Shown piece after piece: positions 57,401 to 64,000 of a DNA stretch of 64,000 nucleotides. The notes under the pieces are model-generated. The model did no database searches. It saw only the letters and a program-made list of their open reading frames with translations, and had not been told where the DNA came from. Origin of the DNA: Cryobacterium ruanii (GTDB lineage Bacteria; Actinomycetota; Actinomycetes; Actinomycetales; Microbacteriaceae); the NCBI RefSeq assembly GCF_004404055.1, contig NZ_SOHK01000001.1, positions 45,347-109,346 of the forward strand, read 5' to 3'. The translations under genes and the position numbers were made by a program. The number at the start of each line of letters is the position of its first letter. The first letter of the stretch is position 1.

Positions 57401-59152
57401 CTCAGCTTCGGTGACCCCGTTGCGGCTGTCAATCGCGTTGCCGCCCAGCTCTCCGACGGCGACCCGTTGAACGGCGAAGCGGATGTGCTGATCGCCGAGT
57501 ACCACGAGGGTGCCGGAGCGGGAATCCCTGATGGCGCCACGCTCGAGCAGGAACTCGCCGCCGGTGGAGCCTTCGCGAGCATCGTAAACGACACCGCGGC
57601 CGAGGTTGACGCGATCTTCACCGGCCATACACACAAGCAGTATGCGTGGGACGCACAGGTTCCCGGCGCTGCCAACGGTGTGACCCGCCCGGTTCTGCAG
57701 ACCGGAAGCTACGGAGAGAACGTCGGCCAGGTCGTGCTCAGCTACGACATAGCGTCCGGTGACACGACCACGGTGAAAAACCGCATCGTTGCCCGCTCCA
57801 CCCTGCCCGACGCCGACCTCGTGGCCACCTATCCGCGCGCGGCCGACGTTCAGACCATCACGAAGACGGCGTTGGACGAGGCCGCTATCCTCGGCGACGT
57901 GCCAGTGGGGTCGGTCACTGCCGACATCACGCGGGCCTGCGTCGGTGGGGTCGCTCCCTGCTCAGAGAACCGCATGGCTCCCTCAGCCATGGGCACGCTC
58001 GTCGCGAACTCGTTGCGCGCATCCCTGGCTGATCCCGTCATTGGCGGTGCCGAGATCGGTATCGTCAACCCCGGGGGAATGCGTGCGGACCTTTCGCTCG
58101 CTCCTGACGGTGTCGTCACTTACGCCGAGGCAAACGCGGTGCTGCCGTTCCTGAACAACCTGTGGACGACGAGCCTCACCGGCGCACAGTTCAAGACCGT
58201 TCTCGAGCAACAGTGGCAGACCAACGCCGATGGCACGATTCCGAGCAGACCATTCCTCCAGCTCGGTCTCAGCGACAACGTGAACTACACGTTCGAGGCC
58301 ACCCGCATCGCGGGTGAGCGCGTGACGGGCATCTGGATCGACGGCGCCCCGATCGATCCGGTCAAGTCCTACCGCATCGGATCGTTCAACTTTCTGCTCA
58401 CCGGTGGCGACAACTTTCGCGAGTTCAGAAATGGCACGGACACGCGCGACTCCGGTTTGGTCGACCGGGATGCCTGGATCTCCTATATCCAGGCGAACAG
58501 CCCGCTTTCGCCGTCGTTTAAGGCCAACCAGGCCTCGATCTCCGGTGCTCCCACGACGGCCGTGAACCCGGGCGACACCGTAACCTTGACGGTCGGTAAC
58601 CTGAACCTCACATCGCTCGGCGCTCCGAAGAACACCAAGCTCGCGCTGCACTGGTCGGGCGCCGACGTGGGCACGGCATCCGTTGATCCGACGGGTACGG
58701 CGTCTGTCAGCGTCACAGTGCCAGCCGATGCCGCTCCGAACAGCGTGCTTGTAATGACCGCCGTCGAATCGGGCACCATCGTGCGCCTCGCGGTGGCGGT
58801 TGCGGTGAGCGCCGAACCGGGGGATGCGCCCATCGCTGCCCCGGCGGAGGAGCTGACCAAAAAGCTCAGGAACGCGATCGACACCGACCGGAACTCCTAT
58901 CGGGCCGGGGACACGGTTGTTGTCGAGGTGGGGGTTGAACACGCCGGCGAATACCTGTCGGTGTGGACCTATTCCAAGAAGGAGGCCGACAATCTGGGCG
59001 GCTGGTTGGTCGTGGGCGCCGAGGGCACCGTGAGCGTTACCCTCGCGGACGACTTCAAGCACGGCAAGTACAGCATCTCCGCGCAAAACGTGGACGGTGA
59101 CGTGATTGGCTGGACAAACCTAAAGATTGATAAGGCCAAGAAGGCCTTGTAG
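54422..59152 (+). CDS. secreted ExeM/NucH-type nuclease fused to 5'-nucleotidase
   Basis: Very large exported enzyme, 1576 residues, starting at ATG 54422 behind AGGAG. A signal peptide ends at about VPASA. Order of domains: lamin-tail domain from about residue 35 (VVINEAYLNGG); an Asp-Pro linker near 225; an OB-fold region; an endonuclease/exonuclease/phosphatase domain from about 515 with ASFNVLNYFS, LEEIENS, TGDFNAYD and SSDHDP. A metallophosphatase follows from about 845, with LNINDFHGRID, VGNHEFDQG and GHTHKQY. The 5'-nucleotidase C-terminal domain has NPGGMRADL, and two Ig-like domains end the protein. Together they would degrade external nucleic acid to nucleosides and phosphate. No LPXTG signal is seen. 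Confidence 0.92.
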   Translation: MSSAVRSRTRLVFATLLGVSLAAAPLIAVPASANTAGTGVVINEAYLNGGSSGATYLNKFVELYNPTDAAVSLDGTSIQYRSSGGTSNPTGVVALTGTIAAGGHYLVQGSSNASNGATLPTADASFGTSFAAGSGTIFFADQSTALMAPAIGSLTGQTEILDLIGYGSSNTFEGAAATAASVTTSVNRTAGGDTPAVDTDVNAADFSAAAPTPTNAAGDTGAPVEPDPDPDPTPVPDELTAIDAIQGTTGTSPLAGTVVKTSGVVTAAYPTGGFNGFYLQTAATGGNLDLDSHTASHGVFAYSSTSTADVKIGDHVQVVGTVVEFFGMTEVTFGTVNDVTHLPATDVVSPTPVTVPLPVSAEQRETLEGMLLAPQGDFTVTSNYTTNQYAEIGLAAGTTPLVNPSVTARPGSTEYQGALAENAGRAVTLDDGATTNYLAAANQGSPVPYLSTTAPVRIGAAVSFLSPVIFDFRNDTWKFQPTTALVAANAATVQPVTFADTRTSAPEDVGGDIRLASFNVLNYFSTTGDSLAGCRYYSDRAGVPTTVSSGCAARGAATQLSFERQQAKIVSAINALDADVVSLEEIENSAAFGKDRDDALGNLTAALNTAAGSAVWTFVASPAALPASEDVIRTAFIYKPTAVETVGESVILTESVAFNGRAREPLAQAFQLVGDDTSSFLAIVNHFKSKGSGTGDNADQGDGQGASNPTRVEQATALVAFADRVKADSGIDRVFLTGDFNAYDLEDPIQVLLEAGYINQGSKSGEYTYAFGGTVGSLDHVFASPEADATVNAVDVWNINSVESVALEYSRYNNNVTDFYVADAYRSSDHDPVVLGLNLETPTAVELNLLNINDFHGRIDANTVKFAGTVEQLRAEYGDANSLFLSDGDNIGASLFASASQNDQPTIDVLNALDLAASGVGNHEFDQGFADLTGRVADAANFDYLGANVYNAGTETPAMQEYALLDVAGVTVGVIGAVTEETPTLVSPNGIANLSFGDPVAAVNRVAAQLSDGDPLNGEADVLIAEYHEGAGAGIPDGATLEQELAAGGAFASIVNDTAAEVDAIFTGHTHKQYAWDAQVPGAANGVTRPVLQTGSYGENVGQVVLSYDIASGDTTTVKNRIVARSTLPDADLVATYPRAADVQTITKTALDEAAILGDVPVGSVTADITRACVGGVAPCSENRMAPSAMGTLVANSLRASLADPVIGGAEIGIVNPGGMRADLSLAPDGVVTYAEANAVLPFLNNLWTTSLTGAQFKTVLEQQWQTNADGTIPSRPFLQLGLSDNVNYTFEATRIAGERVTGIWIDGAPIDPVKSYRIGSFNFLLTGGDNFREFRNGTDTRDSGLVDRDAWISYIQANSPLSPSFKANQASISGAPTTAVNPGDTVTLTVGNLNLTSLGAPKNTKLALHWSGADVGTASVDPTGTASVSVTVPADAAPNSVLVMTAVESGTIVRLAVAVAVSAEPGDAPIAAPAEELTKKLRNAIDTDRNSYRAGDTVVVEVGVEHAGEYLSVWTYSKKEADNLGGWLVVGAEGTVSVTLADDFKHGKYSISAQNVDGDVIGWTNLKIDKAKKAL

Positions 59153-59191
59153 TCGTCAAAGCACGGGCTCCGCTAAGAGGCGGGGTCTGCA

Positions 59192-59235
59192 CGGGCCCGC
59201 TCGCACCCGGAATCTTGCCGGTTGCGGGTGGGCCC
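59192..59235 (+). terminator. imperfect hairpin after the nuclease gene
   Basis: CGGGCCCGCTCGCACCCGG pairs at about 15 of 19 positions with the segment ending GGTGGGCCCG, with a seven-base loop, 40 bases after the stop codon. No T run follows. Confidence 0.5.
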
Positions 59236-59313
59236 GCTCCCGTTTCTCCAGCAATTGCCCCGACACGCACCGCAGTACCGGCTTCTGCCACCGAACATCA
59301 ATAGCCTTGGGGC

Positions 59314-59952
59314 ATGTCGACGATCAAGCAACCGGTCGGCCGCCAGTCCAGCAAGGTGTACCGGCGCCGGCGTTTCGTAGTGGGGCTCGGCCTGCTTGCC
59401 GTGCTCGTCATTCTCTTTCTCATCATCGTTCAACCGGGAGTGAGCAAGGGCGACGCAGACGCCCCGAATACTCCGGCGGACGAGTCGGCCGCTCCGACGG
59501 ATGCCGCCACCACCCTTCCCGAGGTGGCCACCGCCGTCGACGGTGCGCCCTGCGATCCGTCCGCCGTGCAGGTTGCGGCCATCACCGACGCTAAAAACTA
59601 TGCGGCCGACGCACTGCCGCAGCTGTCGCTGAGCCTGACCAACATCGGAACTACCGACTGCGTGATCAATGCCGGTAACGCCAAGCAGGTATTCACCGTC
59701 ATGAGTGGGTCGGACATGTATTGGACCTCGACCGACTGCCAGACCGATCCGATTGACGCCCAGGTGACCCTCAAGCCCGGGGCCGTCATGCCCCTCGCGA
59801 CACCGATCACCTGGGATCGCACGCGCTCGGCAGTTGACACCTGTGCGGCCGAAACCCGAACCGCGGTTCCGGCCGGCGGAGCGTCATACTACCTGCACGT
59901 GACCGTGGACGGCATCGAAGCGGCCGACCCGGCGCTGATGATTCTGAACTAG
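59314..59952 (+). CDS. membrane-anchored extracellular protein of unknown function
   Basis: 212 residues. A basic N-terminus (YRRRRF) precedes one helix near residues 23-42, then an acidic, threonine- and alanine-rich spacer. An Ig-like or DUF4232-like beta domain contains LSLSLTNIGTTDCVINAG and VMSGSDMYWTSTDCQ. Paired cysteines could form disulfides outside the cell. Function is not known. Confidence 0.7.
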   Translation: MSTIKQPVGRQSSKVYRRRRFVVGLGLLAVLVILFLIIVQPGVSKGDADAPNTPADESAAPTDAATTLPEVATAVDGAPCDPSAVQVAAITDAKNYAADALPQLSLSLTNIGTTDCVINAGNAKQVFTVMSGSDMYWTSTDCQTDPIDAQVTLKPGAVMPLATPITWDRTRSAVDTCAAETRTAVPAGGASYYLHVTVDGIEAADPALMILN

Positions 59953-60027
59953 GTCCGCGGCATCCGTTCGCTCGTGGCGTGCGCTGTCAGCTGGGTCTCA
60001 AGCCGCCCGGCCTGATTGAATGAACGG

Positions 60028-60435
60028 GTGACCGATACGACTGCCAACACACGTTCCGAGGCGCTCGCCGCCGCCCTGGCGGCGCAAGACGTCGTCGCCG
60101 TCGCCTATGCGCTGCGCAACGACTACATGATCGTGCCGCAACTCGTTGTGAACGGCGAGGGGGCGCAGGTGCGGGTTTTCGGCCGCGAAGGCTCTGACAA
60201 ACGAATGCTGCTGCTCTTCTCCGCGGCGGAGAATTATGTTCGCGTGGTGCCCGACGACACCAACCCGCAGGTGATGGTCTGCGACGGCCAGTGGCTGCGA
60301 GAGTTTCTCACGGTGCATGCTGCGACCCTGGAGATGGTGTTCTTCGACATTGCCGGGCCGAATGTTATGCAGGCGGCTCCGGCCGACCTGTTAAAAGCCT
60401 TGAGCCCGGAGCTCGGCCAGGAAGACGTCAAATAG
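60028..60435 (+). CDS. hypothetical protein, possibly SseB-like
   Basis: 135-residue soluble protein from the GTG at 60028; TTG 60016 is an alternative. The pattern of strands YMIVPQLVV, QVRVFGREG, RMLLLFSAAENYVR recalls the SseB N-terminal domain, but no defining motif is visible. It converges on radA. Confidence 0.55.
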   Translation: MTDTTANTRSEALAAALAAQDVVAVAYALRNDYMIVPQLVVNGEGAQVRVFGREGSDKRMLLLFSAAENYVRVVPDDTNPQVMVCDGQWLREFLTVHAATLEMVFFDIAGPNVMQAAPADLLKALSPELGQEDVK

Positions 60436-60489
60436 CGGCATGTTTCGTAGCGCGCTACCGCCCGTCACGGTTTAGCAAAGCGGCCGGTG

Positions 60490-61854
60490 CTACTTCCATG
60501 CCCGATCGAGTTCGGTGTCGCGCGGCGTGCGGCTGGTGCCGAGGGCCAGGGCGACCGCCGCGTGGATTGACCCGCAGGCGGCGTCGATCTGGGTGGTGAA
60601 CCCCAGGCGCATCGCCTCGTTCATCCGCTGCTTTGACATGAGCGCCCCGCGCACCTCACCGGCCAGGCTGATCTCGCCGAACGCGACCACGTTGTGTGCC
60701 ACGGCGAGACCGGTGAACGCCGAGGCGATGGCCAGGGCAATGGCAAGGTCGGCAGCCGGTTCGGTGAGACGGATGCCGCCGACCGTCGAAACGTAGACGT
60801 CTTTGGTGGAGAGCTTCATGCCCGCGCGCTCCTGCAGGACCGCGAGCAGCATGGCGACGCGGGCGGAGTCCACGCCGCTCGTGACCCGGCGGGGGTTCGG
60901 AGCCTGGGTGTCGGTGACGAGCGCCTGCACCTCGACCGGCATCGCCCGGCGGCCCTCCAGCGCTACGGTCACGCAGGTGCCGTCGACCGGCTCGGTGGCC
61001 CGGCTGAGGAACAGTCCGCTCGGATCGGGGACCTCGGCGATACCGTCCCCGGTCATCTCGAAGCAGCCGACCTCGTCGGTGGGCCCGAACCGGTTTTTGA
61101 GCGCCCGAATGAATCGCAGCGAGGTCTGCCGGTCGCCCTCGAACTGGCAGACCACGTCGACCAGGTGTTCGAGCACCCGCGGGCCAGCAATCGAGCCGTC
61201 TTTGGTGACGTGGCCGACGAGCAGCACCGGCAGGTTGCGATCTTTGGCGACGCGAATGAGAGTGGATGCCACCTCCCGCACCTGACTTGGCATGCCCGGC
61301 GAGCCGTCGGAGAGCGCGCTCGACACGGTCTGCACCGAGTCGATAATGATGAGGTCGGGCTTGACCGCGTCGATCTGCCCAAGGATGACCCCGAGGTCCG
61401 TTTCGGCGGCAATATAGAGTTCGGGTTCGAGTGCGTTGGTGCGTTCGGCGCGCAGCCGCACCTGGCTCACCGATTCTTCGGCGCTGACATAGAGCACGCG
61501 GCTCTTCGCGGCGGCCGCTTTGGACGCGACCTCGAGCAGCAGCGTGGACTTACCGACTCCGGGCTCTCCGCTGAGCAGAATCACTGAGCCAGGCACGATG
61601 CCGCCGCCGAGTACCCGGTCGAACTCGTTGATGCCGGTCGGCCAGTGGGCGGCGGCATCCGTTTCCACGTGGGTGATGGGGCGGGCGATACCATCGCCGA
61701 CGAGGGTGATGGCCTTGAGCTTACGGGTGATGCCGCCGGTCTGGCCGGCATCGACGACGGTTCCCCATTGCTGGCATTCACCGCAGCGGCCCGCCCATTT
61801 GAGGGTCGTCCAGCCGCACTCCGAGCAGCGGAAGGAGGAGACGGATTTTGCCAT
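60490..61854 (-). CDS. radA: DNA repair protein RadA
   Basis: RecA-like branch-migration helicase, 454 residues. The N-terminal zinc finger has CSECGWTTLKWAGRCGEC. Walker A is GEPGVGKST near residue 95. The RadA signature KNRFG is at about 255, and the Lon-protease-like C-terminal domain includes LRPV-type DLAIALAIASAF. It processes recombination intermediates. The frame is complete and the ATG at 61854 begins the finger directly. Confidence 0.96.
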   Translation of the reverse strand: MAKSVSSFRCSECGWTTLKWAGRCGECQQWGTVVDAGQTGGITRKLKAITLVGDGIARPITHVETDAAAHWPTGINEFDRVLGGGIVPGSVILLSGEPGVGKSTLLLEVASKAAAAKSRVLYVSAEESVSQVRLRAERTNALEPELYIAAETDLGVILGQIDAVKPDLIIIDSVQTVSSALSDGSPGMPSQVREVASTLIRVAKDRNLPVLLVGHVTKDGSIAGPRVLEHLVDVVCQFEGDRQTSLRFIRALKNRFGPTDEVGCFEMTGDGIAEVPDPSGLFLSRATEPVDGTCVTVALEGRRAMPVEVQALVTDTQAPNPRRVTSGVDSARVAMLLAVLQERAGMKLSTKDVYVSTVGGIRLTEPAADLAIALAIASAFTGLAVAHNVVAFGEISLAGEVRGALMSKQRMNEAMRLGFTTQIDAACGSIHAAVALALGTSRTPRDTELDRAWK

Positions 61855-61907
61855 GTTTCGAGCCTAGCCGGGACCACCGACAGACGGCCGTGCGCGCGAT
61901 GCCGCCT

Positions 61908-62687
61908 CTAGTCGGCGTCGGTCGAGGTCTGACCGACCGCCGAGAGACGGTTCGCGACTGCGGCACTCATTGCCGGCAGAAATGCCTCGGACCAGGACCG
62001 GTAGCCGCGGTCGTTGGGGTGGAACAGATCTTTGGCGACGTGGGTGAGGATGCTGCGAAAGCCTGCCCGCTTAGTCGTCGCGTGTAGCGGAACCACGGTC
62101 AGGTGGCGCTCGGCGGCGACCCGGCGAATGATCTCGTTGGCCACCTCCACCTTGACCTCGTTGTGCGGCAGGTGAAAGCAGGGCAGGTCGGCGACGAGGG
62201 CGTGCGGCGGCAGCACGGCGAACACGGAGCGGATGCCAGTTTCGAACGCCGTCGGGTTCCACTGGGCGATATCGTTGGCTCCGATCGCGACCGTGACGAC
62301 GTCGGGCTCGAGCCTGTCGAAGCGCGGAAGCTGGTCGCGCACGGCCAAAGCAACGGTGGCGCCGGACACGCTGAGATTCACAACGCGAACCGTTTGTCCG
62401 GTCACCAGCCGGACGTGGTCGGCGAGGACGCCGACGTAGCTCTTGTTCGGGCTGGAAGCACCGATGCCCTGGGCGGCGCTGTCGCCGATCGCGACATAGA
62501 GCAACTCGCCGGTTTGCTTGGCGTGGGCGCGCCACCAAGCCGAGTGCACCGGCAGAGTCTCGTTGAGAATGGCTTTCTGCTGCTCCAGGTCGCGCCGCCA
62601 CCAGGCCGTGCCCAGCGTGATGACAGCCGCGACAAGGGCGGCTCCGGTGGCGATGGCAGAGCGGATGTGTGGGGTCGGTGAGGTCAC
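61908..62687 (-). CDS. SGNH/GDSL-family hydrolase, secreted or membrane-anchored
   Basis: Esterase-like protein, 259 residues. An N-terminal helix (residues 10-28) is probably a signal anchor. The SGNH blocks are visible: block I IGDSAAQGIG near 69, block II glycine in SVSGAT, block III IGANDIAQWN near 138, and block V HPNDRGYRSW near 228. Catalytic Ser, Asn and the Asp/His pair are present. A lipid or acyl-ester substrate is likely. GTG start; the gene runs 53 bases upstream of radA in the same direction. Confidence 0.88.
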   Translation of the reverse strand: MTSPTPHIRSAIATGAALVAAVITLGTAWWRRDLEQQKAILNETLPVHSAWWRAHAKQTGELLYVAIGDSAAQGIGASSPNKSYVGVLADHVRLVTGQTVRVVNLSVSGATVALAVRDQLPRFDRLEPDVVTVAIGANDIAQWNPTAFETGIRSVFAVLPPHALVADLPCFHLPHNEVKVEVANEIIRRVAAERHLTVVPLHATTKRAGFRSILTHVAKDLFHPNDRGYRSWSEAFLPAMSAAVANRLSAVGQTSTDAD

Positions 62688-62770
62688 CCGCTGAGGCTAC
62701 CCCGCAGCATCCGTGTGTCTGCTGCACGTTTGCCGATTCGCGTCGAACCCCAGTCTCTACTAAGCTCATC

Positions 62771-62863
62771 GGCGGTACCGTGTCCGAGCGGCCGAAGGTG
62801 CGACTCTCGAAAAGTCGTGTGGGGGAGACTCCACCGTGGGTTCAAATCCCACCGGTACCGCCA
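62771..62863 (+). tRNA. tRNA-Ser (CGA)
   Basis: A 93-base class II tRNA with acceptor GGCGGTA pairing TACCGCC, anticodon CGA in CTCTCGAAAAG, a long variable arm TGTGGGGGAGACTCCACC (whole arm 62818-62835) and TPsiC loop TTCAAATC. CCA is not encoded. It is the likely attachment site of the element whose integrase relic follows. Confidence 0.95.
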
Positions 62864-62868
62864 CGAAA

Positions 62869-62915
62869 AACCCCCTACATTCCAGTGTTCAACTGGGGAG
62901 GAGGGGGTTCTTCTT
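62869..62915 (+). terminator. terminator after tRNA-Ser
   Basis: AACCCCCT pairs with AGGGGGTT across a 25-base loop, followed by CTTCTTT. It starts six bases after the tRNA. Confidence 0.7.
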
Positions 62916-63122
62916 TGCCCGGAGGGGCGTTTTGGCAACATTTTGGCAACACTTCAAAAAGTTTTGGTCACAGAAAACCCGCCATGACCTGATCACACGG
63001 AGGTTCCGAGCGAGTTCAGTCCGTGCCGATCGCGCCCGATGAACGCTCGAGAATGCGGCTTCTCACGGCATCCAGGATCGGCACAGCGGTCGTTCTCCGC
63101 GTTGCGGGTGGCTGGTCAAAAA

Positions 63123-63882
63123 CTAGGCTGGAGTTGGCTTGCTCATCGTCGTGGAACGAATGCGCGCTTCATCGAGTGCGTTCCCAACGCGATCCAGGTC
63201 ACCGTCAAAGCGGTCGGCATATGTATCCAGTGTCATCGCTGCGAAGGAATGCCCGAGCATCCCCCTGCACGGCTTTCACATTAGCCCCAGCCGAAATTGC
63301 CAGACTCGCCGCAGTGTGCCGAAGGTCATGAGGGGTAATCAACGGAAAATTGGGATCGTCGACCTGGCACTTCTTGAGCGCCGCCATCCACCACCCCCGG
63401 CGGCTATCCGGTGGTCGAACGAACGCGATGCTGGTGCCGGTGCCGAAGACGAGGCTGCTTGCAGCTTTGCCGACGCATAAATCCTTCAGCGGGGTCGAGA
63501 GAAATCCCGGAAAGGGGACACTCCTTGATTGATGCGATTTTGGTGTGCCGAGCACGAAGGCCCCACCGACACCCACGGCTTTTTGGTGCACATTTACGCG
63601 GCGACGGGAAAAATCGAGGTTTTTGACCCGCAGCGCGGTCGTCTCGCCCCACCGCAGAACGGTGTACGCGAGAAATTCGACCATAGTGCTGTTCCGCGCA
63701 CATTGACCGGCCAACAGTGCGACCTGTTGGTGGGATAGGTAGATGTGTTCCTCACCGACTTTGCGAGGGAGTTTCACGCCGCGCGCGGCGTTGGATAAAA
63801 CTCGGCGGTCTCGGACGGCGACGTCGAGGATCGATGCCAAAACTCCGCAAGCGCGCAACACGGATGTGGGGCGCATGCCACG
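63123..63882 (-). pseudogene. tyrosine integrase relic, cut by IS21 and frameshifted
   Basis: C-terminal two thirds of a phage-type integrase. It begins inside the core-binding domain (PTSVLRACGVLASILDVAV) exactly where the IS21-type end starts. It continues through YTVLRWGETTALRV with the first catalytic Arg, WGTPK-equivalent LGTPKSHQSRSVPFPGFL and PHDLRHTAASLA. At about 63266 a G-run shifts the frame. The next frame carries MLGHSFAAMTLDTYADRFD with the catalytic Tyr and ends at 63123. It resembles the relic beside tRNA-Phe. The 3' end faces tRNA-Ser, the expected attachment site. Confidence 0.85.
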
Positions 63883-64000
63883 TGTCAGCGACGGTTGAAA
63901 TGTAGTCCAGAATCGACGGTTTAAAACTAGGCCACCCAAGCACGATAGATGGGTGATCACAGTGGAAGATTGGGCTTTGGTTCGTCGCCTTCACTTGAGC
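63883..64000 (+). mobile_element. left end of a second IS21-family element (partial)
   Basis: The terminal TGTCAGCGACGGTT and the following two-unit repeat closely match the left end at 16878, with several differences, including one extra base before GGCCAC. The element continues beyond the window. Confidence 0.85.
63953..64000 (+). CDS. istA: IstA transposase, N-terminal 16 residues (cut by window end)
   Basis: GTG start at the same offset from the element end as in the first copy. The 16 codons read ITVEDWALVRRLHLS after the start, differing from the first copy at two positions, Glu to Asp and Asn to Ser. It is a diverged copy and not the same element read twice. Confidence 0.8.
   Translation, partial: MITVEDWALVRRLHLS

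Noticed and set aside
62103..62681. Plus-strand frame opposite the SGNH hydrolase
   Set aside because: The minus strand shows all SGNH blocks, and the plus-strand product is a shadow.

Overview
The window looks like chromosome from a high-GC actinobacterium of the family Microbacteriaceae. The best evidence is the gene order tilS-hpt-ftsH-folE-folP-folB-folK-DUF3180-PH-PH-DUF2520-panC-lysS-cls-clpC, together with the codon use and the tRNA sequences. A Cryobacterium-like genus is a guess from general resemblance and was not tested.

Bases 1 to about 33,000 are accessory DNA. They hold single metabolic or membrane genes: an M19 dipeptidase, a Na+/H+ antiporter with a UBP-type zinc finger, a haloacid-dehalogenase-type hydrolase, a metallo-beta-lactamase-fold hydrolase, and a TerC exporter behind a yybP-ykoY manganese riboswitch. 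They also hold a MalEFG-type ABC sugar transporter, an insertion-sequence zone at 14.3-19.0 kb (an IS3 relic, an IS3 element and an IS21 element) and a sugar-uptake and catabolism cluster at 19.6-31.1 kb. Many relics are scattered between them: SMR efflux gene, resolvase, IS256 transposase, CNNM transporter, sugar-phosphate isomerase, ssb and two integrases. Several keep both gene ends and have lost the middle.

The 19.6-31.1 kb cluster is the most interesting part. A divergent ROK regulator faces an apparent operon with two paralogous RbsB-type binding proteins, an epoxide-hydrolase/haloalkane-dehalogenase-like alpha/beta hydrolase and a decayed sugar-phosphate isomerase. One RbsA-type ATPase, one RbsC-type permease, a TIM-barrel glycosidase-like protein without the usual catalytic glutamates and two Gfo/Idh/MocA oxidoreductases follow. 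The logic is uptake of a sugar, polyol or glycoside followed by oxidation and cleavage. The substrate cannot be read from sequence.

An integrase relic lies beside tRNA-Phe, followed by tRNA-Asp and tRNA-Glu (all minus strand). From about 33.4 to 62.9 kb the window is ordered core chromosome: two secreted cell-wall hydrolases, ppa, tilS-hpt-ftsH, a tightly overlapping folate/membrane/pantothenate operon, lysS with two small membrane proteins and cls, clpC, a GNAT acetyltransferase, a very large secreted nuclease/nucleotidase, radA and an SGNH hydrolase. It ends at tRNA-Ser(CGA), which is followed by a second integrase relic. That relic is cut by a second IS21-family element running off the window end.
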